From positions 248,001 through 312,000 of the forward strand of contig NZ_JACVAI010000008.1 of NCBI RefSeq assembly GCF_014851765.1: a stretch of 64,000 bases of DNA. The letters are read 5' to 3'. Position 1 is the first letter of the stretch. The number at the start of each line of letters is the position of its first letter. This stretch comes from Pseudomonas sp. PDM04. GTDB lineage: Bacteria > Pseudomonadota > Gammaproteobacteria > Pseudomonadales > Pseudomonadaceae. The translations under genes were made by a program, and so were the position numbers. Shown piece after piece: positions 7,089 to 17,150 of this stretch. A model generated the notes under the pieces. It ran no database searches. It was not told the DNA's origin and worked only from the letters and a program-made list of their open reading frames with translations.

Positions 7089-8018
7089 TCAGCGCCCCAG
7101 CAATCGTGCCAGGCCGACACTCATCGACGTCTGTGCCGGCAGGACGAAACGCTCGCGCAAGCGCTGGTTGTTGGCCCGCGAATGACGGATATCACCGGAT
7201 CGCGCCGGGCCATAGCTCACGGGGGGGAGTTCGCCCACCACTTGCTTCAATGCATCGAGCATGTGCTTGAGACTGGTGGCCTGGTTCCAGCCGACGTTGA
7301 CGGCACCGACGTCCACCTGCGGTTGCTCGATCGCCTGCACCAACAGCTCGACCAGGTCGGCGACGTAGACGAAATCCCGCGTCTGTTCGCCGTCGCCGAA
7401 CACGCTGATCGGCAGGCCCTTCTGTGCGCGCTCGCTGAAAATGCTGATCACCCCGGAATACGGCGAGGACGGATCCTGTCGCGGACCAAAGATGTTGAAG
7501 AAGCGGAAAATCACCGGCTCCAGTCCGTGCTCGCGACGGTAGAAGTCGAAGTAATGTTCGCTGGCCAATTTGTCCGAAGCGTACGGCGTCAAGGGTGCCT
7601 TGGGCGTGTCTTCATCAATCGACTCGCCTTCGCCATTGTTGCCATAGACCGCCGCGCTGGAGGCGAACAGCACGCGCTTGACGCCGGCCTGGCGCATCGC
7701 CTCGCAGACATTCAGCGAGCCGATGAAATTGCTCTGGTGGGTCTTCACCGGATCGTCCACCGAGGCCTGCACCGACGCCACTGCCGCCAGGTGCGCGACC
7801 GCACTGCAACCGCGCATGGCCTGCGCGACCAGGGCCGCATCGGCGACGTCACCGACGACCAGTTCCATCGCCGGATTGTCCAGCGGCAGGTTGCTGCGCT
7901 TGCCGGTGGACAGGTCATCGAGGATTCGTACCGAATAACCCTTGGCAAGCAAGGCATCGGTCAGGTGCGAGCCGATGAAACCGGCACCACCGGTGATCAG
8001 AACGGGGCCGTCAGCCAT
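7089..8018 (-). CDS. NAD-dependent sugar-nucleotide epimerase/dehydratase
   Basis: A 309-residue extended short-chain dehydrogenase. The NAD-binding motif GGAGFIG is at residues 10-16, and the catalytic set is complete: Ser121 in the ASSAAVYG segment, Tyr146 and Lys150 in YASDK. The similarity is to UDP-glucose/GlcNAc 4-epimerases and related enzymes, so it probably acts on a nucleotide sugar in the cytoplasm; the exact substrate cannot be read. The start at 8018 is chosen because it overlaps the upstream gene's stop by 8 bases. It forms a coupled pair with the RmlD-like gene and faces oprG across a shared terminator. Confidence 0.88.
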   Translation of the reverse strand: MADGPVLITGGAGFIGSHLTDALLAKGYSVRILDDLSTGKRSNLPLDNPAMELVVGDVADAALVAQAMRGCSAVAHLAAVASVQASVDDPVKTHQSNFIGSLNVCEAMRQAGVKRVLFASSAAVYGNNGEGESIDEDTPKAPLTPYASDKLASEHYFDFYRREHGLEPVIFRFFNIFGPRQDPSSPYSGVISIFSERAQKGLPISVFGDGEQTRDFVYVADLVELLVQAIEQPQVDVGAVNVGWNQATSLKHMLDALKQVVGELPPVSYGPARSGDIRHSRANNQRLRERFVLPAQTSMSVGLARLLGR

Positions 8019-8895
8019 GGCGATAAAACCTGTCCAGTAGGCCCGGGAGGGCCGCACGCCAGGCGCGGGGCTTGATCCCGAAGGTATGAAGGATTTTCTT
8101 GCAGGCCAGCACTGCGTGTTGCGGCTCTTCGGCGGCGTCCGGGCGCGCGGCGTGGGCCTGGGCGGTGGGCTCCTCGATGGCCAGCGGATGCAGCGCGCGG
8201 GCTTCGCTCAGAATCGCCTGCCCCAAGGCCAGCGGCGTGGTCGCTTCGTGCCCGGCGTAGTGGTAGGTGCCCCACAGCGGCGCCGCACAATCGAGTTGCT
8301 TGAGCACCGAGATGATCACCCGGGCCGCATCGTCCACCGGTGTCGGATTACCCCGGCGGTCATCGGCCATCAACAGTTCCTCGGGGTGTTCGGCACGGGC
8401 CAGGAATCGCCCGAGGGTCCCATCGGGGCTGTCATCGAGCAGCCAGCCGAAACGCAGCAACACGTGCTGCGGACAGGTGGCGCGCACGCTCTGCTCGATT
8501 CGCCACAAGGCCTGGCCACGCAGGCCCAGCGGTACCGGTTCGTCTTTTTCGCTGTAGGCGGTCGCCCGGGAACCGTCGAACACGCGATAGCTCGACGGTT
8601 GCAGCAGGACGATGTTGTGATGCTGGCACAATTCGGCCAGACGCTCGATCGCCCGCTCCTGCCCGGCCAGACGCGACTCGCTGACCGTCTCCGCCTGAAA
8701 CCAGTCGAAGTAGTAGGCGAGGTTGATCAACGCGTCCGGGCGGGTGTCGTCGAGCAGTTGCGTCAGGCTCGCGGCGTCCCAGCCGTCCTGCGGTGGGCGG
8801 GGGGCGAGGAAGCCGATGTCTTCCTCCGCACCGAGGCGAATCAGCGCCTGCCCAAGGGCATTTCCGCCGCCCAGTAACATAAGGCGCATTCGCAT
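8011..8895 (-). CDS. RmlD-like sugar-nucleotide binding protein lacking the catalytic Tyr/Lys
   Basis: A 294-residue protein of the RmlD/dTDP-dehydrorhamnose reductase fold. It has a Rossmann glycine loop GGGNALG (residues 9-15) and a SSYRVFDG segment that corresponds to the conserved STDYVFDG of RmlD. Where the Y-x-x-x-K pair is expected (after PLGL) the residues are Arg126 and Leu130, so reductase chemistry by the usual route is not expected. Three nearby ATGs (8895, 8889, 8880) are possible and none has a good ribosome site. It overlaps the epimerase start, which suggests joint function, for example as a binding partner. Confidence 0.78.
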   Translation of the reverse strand: MRMRLMLLGGGNALGQALIRLGAEEDIGFLAPRPPQDGWDAASLTQLLDDTRPDALINLAYYFDWFQAETVSESRLAGQERAIERLAELCQHHNIVLLQPSSYRVFDGSRATAYSEKDEPVPLGLRGQALWRIEQSVRATCPQHVLLRFGWLLDDSPDGTLGRFLARAEHPEELLMADDRRGNPTPVDDAARVIISVLKQLDCAAPLWGTYHYAGHEATTPLALGQAILSEARALHPLAIEEPTAQAHAARPDAAEEPQHAVLACKKILHTFGIKPRAWRAALPGLLDRFYRHG

Positions 8896-9057
8896 AGAGT
8901 CAGCAGGCCCAGTCTTATTGGAACAATGGCTGTATCGACATCGCAGGTCGGCGATGCCGTCGATAATTGTCGGAATCGTTGCATTTTGCGGGTTTAGTGC
9001 GCAACCGTCATCCGTAAAGTGTAGATGTCCGGGTTGGGTGGTGTGGCAACTGGCTTC

Positions 9058-9124
9058 TTCGCGAGCAGACTCGCTCCCACCGGGTGGCGCGATCCTCTGT
9101 GGCAACGAGCCTGCTCGCGAAAGG
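9058..9124. repeat. REP repeat pair between divergent genes
   Basis: Inverted copies at 9058-9080 (CTTCGCGAGCAGACTCGCTC onward) and 9097-9124 (CTGTGGCAACGAGCCTGCTC onward) lie in the 298-base gap between the RmlD-like gene and lhr. The rest of that gap shows nothing I can name. Confidence 0.82.
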
Positions 9125-9193
9125 GTCATCAAGGTCACTGCAAATCACGAGTGGCACTTGCATCTTCCTGCCCCCGCCCGCATAAATTCACGC

Positions 9194-12100
9194 ATGAACC
9201 TGCCCATCCCCGCAGACAGTGCGCTGAGCGGCTTCCACCCCGCCGTCAGCGCCTGGTTCAGCAGCACTTTCCCGACGGTCACCGCCGCCCAGGCCCGGGC
9301 GTGGCCGTTGATCCGCCAGCACCGCTCGACACTGATCGCCGCGCCCACCGGGTCCGGCAAGACCCTCACCGCCTTCCTCGCCGTCCTCGACGATCTGGTC
9401 CACCGTGGCCTGGAAACCGCCGCCGGCCTACCCGACGAAACGCTGGTGGTCTACGTCTCGCCGCTCAAGGCCCTGTCCAACGATATCCAGATCAACCTGC
9501 AGGCCCCGCTTGCCGGCATCACCGCGCAGTTACGCGCCATGGGCTTGCCCGAGCTGCGGATCAGCACCGCCGTGCGCACCGGCGACACGCCGCAGAAAGA
9601 GCGCTCGGCGATGCGCAGGACCGCGCCGCACATCCTGGTAACCACGCCGGAATCCCTCTACGTGCTGCTGGGCTCCGATTCCGGCCGGCACCTGCTCAAA
9701 TCCACGCGCACGGTCATCGTCGACGAAATCCATGCGATCGCCGCCAGCAAACGCGGCAGCCACCTGGCCCTGAGCCTGGAGCGCTTGCAGGCGTTGTGCT
9801 CGACGCCGCTGATGCGCATCGGCCTGTCCGCCACGCAAAAGCCCATCGAGGCGGTGTCACGCTTTCTGGTCGGGCGCGATCGCCCCTGTGAAATCATCGA
9901 CATCGGCCACGCCCGCCCACGGGACCTGGGCATTGAAGTGCCGCCCGTGCCACTGTCGGCGGTGATGGCCAATGATGTGTGGGAATTGGTCTACGACCGT
10001 CTCGCTGTCCTGGCCCGCGAACACCGCACCACGCTGATTTTCGTCAACACCCGGCGCCTGGCCGAGCGCCTGAGCCGGCATTTGAGCGAGCGCCTGGGCA
10101 AGCAAGCGGTCGCCGCCCACCATGGCAGCCTGGCCAAAGAATTTCGCCTGGACGCCGAACAGCGGCTCAAGCGCGGCGACCTGCAGGTGCTGATCGCCAC
10201 GGCCTCGCTGGAACTGGGGATCGACATCGGCGATGTGGACCTGGTTTGCCAGATCGCCTCGCCACGCTCGATTGCCGGGTTTCTGCAAAGGGTCGGTCGC
10301 TCCGGCCACCAGGTCGGCGGTACACCCAAGGGCCGTCTGTTCGCCACCACCCGCGATGACCTGATCGAGTGCGCCGCCCTGCTCGACTGCGTGCGCCGGG
10401 GAGAACTCGACACCCTGCAGATTCCACGGGCACCACTGGACGTGCTGGCCCAACAGATCATCGCCGAGGTCAGCTGCCAGGAATGGCAGGAGCAGGCCTT
10501 GCTGGAGATGTTCCGCAAGGCCTCGCCCTACGCCGGGCTCGACGAACACCATTTTCAGGCATTACTGCAGATGCTCGCCGAAGGCTACAACGGTCGCCAG
10601 GGCATTCGCAGCGCGTTCCTGCACCGCGACGCGTTGACCCGAACCTTGCGTGCACGCCGGGGCAGTCGGCTGACCGCTGTGACCAGCGGTGGCACCATCC
10701 CGGACAACGCCGACTACAGCGTGCTGCTGGAGCCCCAGGGCCTGAACATTGGCAGCGTCAACGAAGACTTCGCCGTGGAAAGCATCGCTGGCGATATCTT
10801 TCAGCTTGGCAACACCTCATACCGCATTTTGCGGGTCGAAACCGGCAAGGTCCGGGTCGAGGATGCGCACGGGCAACCGCCGACCATTCCGTTCTGGCTG
10901 GGTGAAGCACCCGGGCGCAGCGCCGAACTGTCGTTTGCCGTGGCGCGCCTGCAAGGGCAACTCGATCAGCTGTTGGGTGCCACGCCGGGCAACCTGCAAC
11001 CGGCCCTCGACTGGCTGACCGACACCCTCGGCCTGGAACTCGCCAGCGCCGAACAACTGCTGGACTACCTCGCCCGCGCGCGCCTGGCATTGGGCGCCCT
11101 GCCCTCGCAGGACACGCTGGTGATGGAGCGCTTTTTCGACGAATCCGGCGGCACCCAGTTGATCATCCACACGCCGTTCGGCAGCCGCATCAACCGCGCC
11201 TGGGGCCTGGCCCTGCGCAAGCGGTTCTGCCGCACCTTCAACTTCGAATTGCAGGCCGCCGCCAGCGAAGACGCGATAGTCCTGTCGCTGTCCACCAGCC
11301 ACAGCTTCGAGCTGGACGAGGTCTGGCGCTACCTGCACAGCAACAGCGCCGAGCACCTGCTGATCCAGGCGGTGCTCGAAGCGCCGCTGTTCGGTGTGCG
11401 CTGGCGCTGGAACGCCGGGGTCGCGCTGGCACTGCCGCGCTTTACCGGCGGTCGCAAAGTCGCGCCGCAGATTCAACGGATGAAAAGCGAAGACCTGATC
11501 GCCAGCGTGTTTCCCGACCAGATCGCCTGCGTGGAAAACCTGGCGGGCGAGCGCGAGATTCCCGAGCATCCGCTGGTGGAGCAGACCCTCGACGATTGCC
11601 TGCACGACGCCATGGACTGCGAAGGCTGGCTCACCTTGTTGCGGCGCATGGAGTGCGGCGAAGTTCGCCTGATCAGCCGCGACCTGCCGGCCCCCTCGCC
11701 GCTGGCGGCAGAAATCCTCAGTGCCCGGCCCTACACCTTTCTCGACGATGCGCCGCTGGAAGAACGGCGCACGCAAGCGGTTCTCAACCGACGCTGGGCT
11801 GATGCGCAATCCACCGACGACCTCGGCGCGCTGGATGCCGAGGCGATTCAGGCGGTGCGCGACGAAGCCTGGCCAGCACCGAGCAGCATCGACGAAATGC
11901 AGGAAACGCTGATGACCCTGGCCTGTCTCACCGAGGCCGAGGCACAGGCCCACTCACCCTGGACGACCTGGCTGGACAGCCTTGCCGGGCAGGGACGCGC
12001 CAGCCGTCTGCAGATGGCTGACGGCCAGGCGTTATGGTTGCCACTGGAACGGCTGACCTGTCTGCAGGCGATTTATCCACAGGCCGAGCTGCTGCCCTCG

Positions 12101-13504
12101 CTGCAGGCGTTGCCGGGATTCGATGAGGCCTGGCAAGCCGATGAAGCCTTGGTGGAAGTCCTGCGCGCACGGCTCGGCGCCTTTGGGCCGTTATCGCTGA
12201 CAGCGATTGCCGATCCCCTGCAATTACCACCGGCACGGGTCATCCAGGCGCTGGCACAACTGGAACGCGAAGGCCACGTGCTGCGAGGACGATTCACCCC
12301 CGATGCAGACCAGGAGCAATGGTGCGAACGGCATCTGCTCGCGCGGATCCACCGCTACACGGTCAAGCGTCTGCGCCGGGAAATCGAACCGGTGTCGTTG
12401 CAGGACTTCATGCGTTTCCTGTTCGACTGGCAGCACCTGTCGGCCATGAGCCAGGGCAAGGGCAGCGCGGTATTGCCGGCGATTGTCGGCCAGTTCGAAG
12501 GCTACCCCGCCGCCGCGTCGGCCTGGGACACCGACCTGTTGCCGGCGCGCATCAAGGATTATTCGGCGAGCTGGCTGGACGATCTGTGCCGCAGCGGCAA
12601 ACTGGTGTGGACTCGCCTGACCGGCCACAACAAAAGCGCCAGCAGCGCATTGCGCAGCACGCCGATAGTGTTGCTGCCGCGCAGTCAGGTCGGCTTGTGG
12701 AGCGGCCTGACTGAACAGACACCGGTCAGCGAACTGTCGCCAAAAGCGCAAAAGGTCTACGACGCCCTCAGCCAGCACGGCGCGCTGTTTTTCGATGAGC
12801 TGGTTCATGAAGCCCATCTGCTGCGCACGGAACTGGAGATTGCCTTGCAGGAGCTGGTCGGTGCCGGCTGGGTGAATGCCGACAGCTTTGCCGGATTGCG
12901 CGCGCTGATCACCCCCGCCAGCAAGCGCCAGGCCCGCAGCAGTCGACGCGGGCGTGGGGCATTCATCGGTGGCATGGACGATGCCGGGCGCTGGGCGCTG
13001 CTGCGACGCGGGCCGCCGGCACCGCTGGCGGACAGGAAAGCGCCGGTGGCGAGCGAGACCCTTGAACATATCGCCATGACCTTGCTGCGGCGCTACGGCG
13101 TGGTGTTCTGGCGGCTGCTGGAACGCGAAGCGGAGTGGTTGCCGAGCTGGCGCGAACTGTTGCGCACCTTCCATCGCCTGGAGGCTCGCGGCGAGATTCG
13201 CGGTGGGCGTTTTGTCAGTGGCCTGGCCGGCGAGCAGTTCGCGTTGCCTGAGGCCATCCCTTTGCTGCGCGAAGTTCGGCGGCGGGCGCATGACGGGAGT
13301 TTGATCGCGGTGTGCGGGGTTGACCCGTTGAACCTGGCCGGCACCCTGCTGCCAGGAGCAAAAGTACCGGCGCTGGCGAGCAACCGGCTGGTGTACCGCG
13401 ATGGTTTGCCGGTGGCGGCGGTGATTGCCGGCAAGCCAGTGTTCTGGGTCGAACCGGATCAACCGTGGATTGCCGAGCTGAACAGCAAACTGGTCCGGCA
13501 TTGA
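9194..13504 (+). CDS. lhr: Lhr-type superfamily 2 helicase
   Basis: A 1436-residue ATP-dependent helicase. Walker A is APTGSGKT (about residues 50-57), motif II is DEIH (about 177-180), and motif VI reads QRVGRSGH (about 367-374), all in the first 600 residues with the two RecA domains. About 800 further residues contain winged-helix and C-terminal domains, the full-length (Lhr-core plus CTD) architecture of gamma-proteobacteria. Lhr translocates on single-stranded DNA and takes part in DNA repair; the E. coli CTD has been reported to carry uracil-DNA glycosylase activity. The frame is open upstream to 8723, but similarity begins at the ATG at 9194. No strong ribosome site precedes it. Confidence 0.93.
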   Translation: MNLPIPADSALSGFHPAVSAWFSSTFPTVTAAQARAWPLIRQHRSTLIAAPTGSGKTLTAFLAVLDDLVHRGLETAAGLPDETLVVYVSPLKALSNDIQINLQAPLAGITAQLRAMGLPELRISTAVRTGDTPQKERSAMRRTAPHILVTTPESLYVLLGSDSGRHLLKSTRTVIVDEIHAIAASKRGSHLALSLERLQALCSTPLMRIGLSATQKPIEAVSRFLVGRDRPCEIIDIGHARPRDLGIEVPPVPLSAVMANDVWELVYDRLAVLAREHRTTLIFVNTRRLAERLSRHLSERLGKQAVAAHHGSLAKEFRLDAEQRLKRGDLQVLIATASLELGIDIGDVDLVCQIASPRSIAGFLQRVGRSGHQVGGTPKGRLFATTRDDLIECAALLDCVRRGELDTLQIPRAPLDVLAQQIIAEVSCQEWQEQALLEMFRKASPYAGLDEHHFQALLQMLAEGYNGRQGIRSAFLHRDALTRTLRARRGSRLTAVTSGGTIPDNADYSVLLEPQGLNIGSVNEDFAVESIAGDIFQLGNTSYRILRVETGKVRVEDAHGQPPTIPFWLGEAPGRSAELSFAVARLQGQLDQLLGATPGNLQPALDWLTDTLGLELASAEQLLDYLARARLALGALPSQDTLVMERFFDESGGTQLIIHTPFGSRINRAWGLALRKRFCRTFNFELQAAASEDAIVLSLSTSHSFELDEVWRYLHSNSAEHLLIQAVLEAPLFGVRWRWNAGVALALPRFTGGRKVAPQIQRMKSEDLIASVFPDQIACVENLAGEREIPEHPLVEQTLDDCLHDAMDCEGWLTLLRRMECGEVRLISRDLPAPSPLAAEILSARPYTFLDDAPLEERRTQAVLNRRWADAQSTDDLGALDAEAIQAVRDEAWPAPSSIDEMQETLMTLACLTEAEAQAHSPWTTWLDSLAGQGRASRLQMADGQALWLPLERLTCLQAIYPQAELLPSLQALPGFDEAWQADEALVEVLRARLGAFGPLSLTAIADPLQLPPARVIQALAQLEREGHVLRGRFTPDADQEQWCERHLLARIHRYTVKRLRREIEPVSLQDFMRFLFDWQHLSAMSQGKGSAVLPAIVGQFEGYPAAASAWDTDLLPARIKDYSASWLDDLCRSGKLVWTRLTGHNKSASSALRSTPIVLLPRSQVGLWSGLTEQTPVSELSPKAQKVYDALSQHGALFFDELVHEAHLLRTELEIALQELVGAGWVNADSFAGLRALITPASKRQARSSRRGRGAFIGGMDDAGRWALLRRGPPAPLADRKAPVASETLEHIAMTLLRRYGVVFWRLLEREAEWLPSWRELLRTFHRLEARGEIRGGRFVSGLAGEQFALPEAIPLLREVRRRAHDGSLIAVCGVDPLNLAGTLLPGAKVPALASNRLVYRDGLPVAAVIAGKPVFWVEPDQPWIAELNSKLVRH

Positions 13505-13507
13505 CCC

Positions 13508-13561
13508 CATCGCGAGCAGGCTCTCTCCCACAAGGCAAGATGTCTCCCTGCTCGCGATAAG
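13508..13561. repeat. REP repeat pair, second copy degenerate
   Basis: A copy at 13508-13532 (ATCGCGAGCAGGCTCTCTCC onward) and a shorter inverted one at about 13545-13561 (CCCTGCTCGCGATAAGG) lie between the convergent lhr and channel genes. No U-tract terminator is visible in this gap. Confidence 0.75.
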
Positions 13562-13576
13562 GCCTGCCTCCAAGCA

Positions 13577-15694
13577 CTAGGTTCGCGACTGATCCGGCAA
13601 CACCACCCCCGCATGCTCCTGCGGCCCACCCTCTTGTTCAACCTGCTCCACCTGCCGCTTGGGCATCAGCACCTGCTGTGGATAAGTCTGCGCGAAATGC
13701 ACCCACGGGCTGTTATCCACAAGCTTTTTCAAACGCTGGTTGAACGCCCGACTGACTGCATATTGGCCACCTGACACGGTTCGGAACTGCGCCGTCAGGA
13801 CCACGCCGTTAAGGTCCATCCTGTCGACGCCGAACACGTCCAGCGGCCCTTGCAGGTTGTACTTGAGAAACGCATCCTCGCGAATCGAATCCCCGGCCTC
13901 GCGGATCAAGGCGATGGCCTGGTCGACATCGGTGTCGTAGGTGAACTGCACGGAGAAAAACGCAAAGGCGAACTGCCGCGACTGGTTGGTAACGGCCTTG
14001 ATCTGGCCGAATGGCACCGAATGGACAAAACCCTTGCCGTCGCGCAGGCGCAAGGTGCGGATGGTCAGGCCTTCGACCGTGCCGGCATGCCCGGAGTCGA
14101 GCACCACCCAGTCACCGACCGACAACGTGTCTTCGATGATGATGAACAGGCCGGTGATCACATCCTGCACCAGTTGCTGCGAACCAAAACCGATGGCCAG
14201 GCCGACCACCCCGGCACCCGCCAGGAGTGGCGCAACGTTGATCCCCAGGTTGGCCATGGTGGTGATCGCGCAGATCACCACCAGGATGATTTTGATCGCG
14301 TTGCGCAGCAGCGGCAGGATGGTCTTGACCCGCGTACTCGGCTGGCGCGCCGAGCGCTTGTTGACCGGTGGCTTCAACGCCTCCTGGATCGCCGTGTCGA
14401 GCACCACCCACAACAACCACGTCACCAGCAGGATCAGGCCGATGCTGCTCAGCGAATCGCTGATCGCCCGTCCCACGGAATTGCGCTCGGCGAATTCGAA
14501 CAGCGACACCCCCCAGATCCGCCCGAGGATTTCAATGAACGCCACGGCCATGACAATCCGCAACAGCGCATGCAGCAAGCTGAGGAAACGCTCCTTGTAG
14601 GCACTGCTGCGCTGGATCGCCTCGGCTTTGCGGGATTTGAACAGGTGCTGGAAAATCGTGCTGAGGAACACCGTGGCGATCAGCAGCACAGTGGTGAACA
14701 ACGCGCAGCGCAGGGCCTTTTGATTGTCTTCGCCCACACCGATCAGGTTGATCACCGAGACCAGTACCATCAACAGGATCGGCCAGTACCACAACCCGGA
14801 AAAAATCCGCAGGGACTCCTGCAACGAAGGCTGTTTCAGGCGCTGCGCCAGCGAACGGTTACGGATCAGGTGCGCCACCGGGCGACGCAGGCGAATCACC
14901 AGCAGGCCGAAGATGATCGAGGCAAACAGGCCGGTGAACACCGCGATGCTGCTGGTGATGTTGCCCCCCAGTTGCCGGGCGATCTGCGGGCTGGTCAGGG
15001 CATCGCTGAGCGCCGCGAGAAAGCCGATCAGGAACAGCGGCCGAGGGCAGTAGTCACGGATGATCTGCACGGCCGGGCGCTTGTGGCCGGTCTTGAACAA
15101 GACCACCACGCACAGGAACATCGACGTGGAGAAAATGCCGCTACTGGTGGCGTAGGCAAAGCACAGCGCCAGCGCCCGGCCCACCGAGGCAGGCAGGAAA
15201 TGGCTGACATACAGGGTCAACGGCAGGCAGATCACGGCAGGCAAGGTGTAGGGCAACACATAACCGAGCAGGTCCTGCCCCCGATGACGCTGGCGCAGCC
15301 AGCGGCCCTGACTCAGGCGCCGGGCCAGCAACCCACCCAGCACGGTCAGCAAGGCGAAGACGCCGAGCCACACACCGGAGAGCAGCAGGAAATCGCCTAC
15401 CACGCTCATGGGCGATCGCGACGACGGCTGGTTCACCAGCTTGCCGACTTCATCCGCCGCCCGATCCGCCCGCAGACGCCAGGCATCGACCAGATTTTCG
15501 TTGAGGTCGAGTTTGTCCTGGACATCATCGATGCTCGAACTGATCGCCCCCAACAACCCGCCCTGAACCAGGGGCTCGGGTTTCGCCGACTCCTCGGCGG
15601 TAGCCGGAACACCCGGCAGCGGTTCGGCTTGCAGTACGTTGCTGGCAAAAATCAGCAACGCCCCCAGTAACATCGCGGTCTTGAACTTGAACAA
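13577..15694 (-). CDS. Mechanosensitive ion channel, YbiO-like (MscS superfamily)
   Basis: About 705 residues: signal peptide, periplasmic N-terminal part, roughly ten transmembrane helices, then the MscS core. The pore-lining helix region has GAGVVGLAIGFGSQQLVQD, followed by the beta domain with DTLSVGDWVVLDSGHAGTVE. Length and layout match the larger E. coli channel YbiO rather than MscS itself. It should open under membrane tension to release solutes on osmotic downshock. The start is uncertain: a TTG at 15694 with GGAG upstream gives a Lys-containing signal peptide (residues M-FKFKTAMLLGALLIFA); alternatives are ATG 15673 and GTG 15757. It is divergent from an MFS gene. Confidence 0.87.
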   Translation of the reverse strand: MFKFKTAMLLGALLIFASNVLQAEPLPGVPATAEESAKPEPLVQGGLLGAISSSIDDVQDKLDLNENLVDAWRLRADRAADEVGKLVNQPSSRSPMSVVGDFLLLSGVWLGVFALLTVLGGLLARRLSQGRWLRQRHRGQDLLGYVLPYTLPAVICLPLTLYVSHFLPASVGRALALCFAYATSSGIFSTSMFLCVVVLFKTGHKRPAVQIIRDYCPRPLFLIGFLAALSDALTSPQIARQLGGNITSSIAVFTGLFASIIFGLLVIRLRRPVAHLIRNRSLAQRLKQPSLQESLRIFSGLWYWPILLMVLVSVINLIGVGEDNQKALRCALFTTVLLIATVFLSTIFQHLFKSRKAEAIQRSSAYKERFLSLLHALLRIVMAVAFIEILGRIWGVSLFEFAERNSVGRAISDSLSSIGLILLVTWLLWVVLDTAIQEALKPPVNKRSARQPSTRVKTILPLLRNAIKIILVVICAITTMANLGINVAPLLAGAGVVGLAIGFGSQQLVQDVITGLFIIIEDTLSVGDWVVLDSGHAGTVEGLTIRTLRLRDGKGFVHSVPFGQIKAVTNQSRQFAFAFFSVQFTYDTDVDQAIALIREAGDSIREDAFLKYNLQGPLDVFGVDRMDLNGVVLTAQFRTVSGGQYAVSRAFNQRLKKLVDNSPWVHFAQTYPQQVLMPKRQVEQVEQEGGPQEHAGVVLPDQSRT

Positions 15695-15941
15695 AACGGG
15701 GGAGCTCCTCGAAAAGGGTCTGTAAGGAACTGATTGGCATTTGGCCGGCAAGTTCACCCATCAGGCTCGAGAACGATGAGGTCTCCCAAATGGCGTTGCA
15801 TCACCAACCGTTCCCCAGGGCACCCTATTGACCAGTCGATATTTGATCAGCACGCAAATATCAAATGCTTATTTCTGTATTTTTCCGCATGAGCCAAACC
15901 CCGAGACTGCGCTCCATCAATCAACCACTGGAGTGGCAGCC

Positions 15942-17144
15942 ATGCCCATTGCCTTGCTCGCGCTGACGCTCAGCGCTTTCGCCATCGGGACGACCGAGTT
16001 CGTCATCGTTGGCCTGTTACCCACCATCGGCGCCGACCTCGGCGTCAGCCTGCCGTCCGCCGGCCTGCTGGTCAGCCTCTACGCCCTGGGCGTTGCCGTT
16101 GGCGCGCCCGTACTGACGGCCCTGACCGGCAAGGTTCCGCGCAAGCGGCTGCTGTTGTCGTTGATGGTGCTGTTCACCCTCGGCAACCTGCTAGCCTGGA
16201 AAGCGCCGAGCTATGACTCGCTGATCATCGCGCGGATTGTCACCGGCCTGGCCCACGGGGTGTTTTTCTCGATTGGTTCGACCATCGCCACCAGCCTGGT
16301 GCCGAAGGAGAAAGCCGCCAGCGCGATTGCCATCATGTTCACCGGCCTGACCGTGGCACTGGTCACCGGCGTGCCGCTGGGGACCTTCATCGGCCAGCAT
16401 TTCGGCTGGCGCGAAACCTTCCTCGCCGTTTCGACACTGGGTGTGGTGGCGTTCATCGGCAGCCTGCTCTACGTGCCGAACGATATCGCTCACAACAAGC
16501 CGGCGTCCCTGTTGCAGCAATTGCAGGTGCTCAAGCAACCGCGCTTGTTGCTGGTCTATGCGATGACGGCGATCGGATACGGCGGATCGTTCATCGCCTT
16601 CACCTTCCTGGCGCCGATTCTTCAGGACCTGTCCGGTTTCAGCGCCAGCACTGTCAGCCTGGTGTTGCTGGTGTACGGCCTCTCGGTGGCCGTCGGCAAT
16701 ATCTGGGGCGGCAAGCTGGCCGACAAGCGCGGCCCGATCAGCGCGCTGAAAATCGTCTTCGCCCTGCTCGCCGCCGTGTTGTTCATGCTGACCTTCACCG
16801 CCAACAATCCATGGCTGGCGCTGGCCACCGTACTGGTCTGGGGCGCAGTCGCATTCGGCAACGTGCCGGGTTTGCAGGTGTATGTGGTGCGCCAGGCCGA
16901 ACACCATACCCCCCACGCCGTGGATGTCGCCTCCGGCTTGAACATCGCCGCCTTCAACCTCGGCATTGCCGGTGGCGCGTGGGGCGGTGGCTTGATCGTC
17001 GCCCACATGGGGCTGATTCACACGGCATGGATCGGTGGCCTGGTGGTGTTGGTGGCGTTGGCGCTGACCCTGTGGAGCGGTCGCCTCGATCGCCTCGGCC
17101 CGGTGCATGCCCCGGGCTCGACCCACATCGTCACCGGCCATTGA
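15942..17144 (+). CDS. MFS transporter, DHA1 drug/sugar efflux type
   Basis: A 400-residue inner membrane protein with twelve predicted helices. It starts MPIALLALTLSAFAIGTTEF, where the GTTEFVIVGLLP segment is the hallmark of AraJ/YdhP-type exporters, and has a loop 2-3 region with KVPRKRLLL. The transported compound cannot be predicted. The frame is open to 15828, but GGAG lies 8 bases before the ATG at 15942 and the first helix starts there. It stands alone between the divergent channel gene and a perfect inverted repeat that probably ends the transcript. Confidence 0.88.
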   Translation: MPIALLALTLSAFAIGTTEFVIVGLLPTIGADLGVSLPSAGLLVSLYALGVAVGAPVLTALTGKVPRKRLLLSLMVLFTLGNLLAWKAPSYDSLIIARIVTGLAHGVFFSIGSTIATSLVPKEKAASAIAIMFTGLTVALVTGVPLGTFIGQHFGWRETFLAVSTLGVVAFIGSLLYVPNDIAHNKPASLLQQLQVLKQPRLLLVYAMTAIGYGGSFIAFTFLAPILQDLSGFSASTVSLVLLVYGLSVAVGNIWGGKLADKRGPISALKIVFALLAAVLFMLTFTANNPWLALATVLVWGAVAFGNVPGLQVYVVRQAEHHTPHAVDVASGLNIAAFNLGIAGGAWGGGLIVAHMGLIHTAWIGGLVVLVALALTLWSGRLDRLGPVHAPGSTHIVTGH

Positions 17145-17150
17145 TCCTTT

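Noticed and set aside
8723..9193. Longer start for lhr that adds 157 residues
   Set aside because: The extra part is antisense to the RmlD-like gene and crosses REP repeats; helicase similarity starts after 9194.
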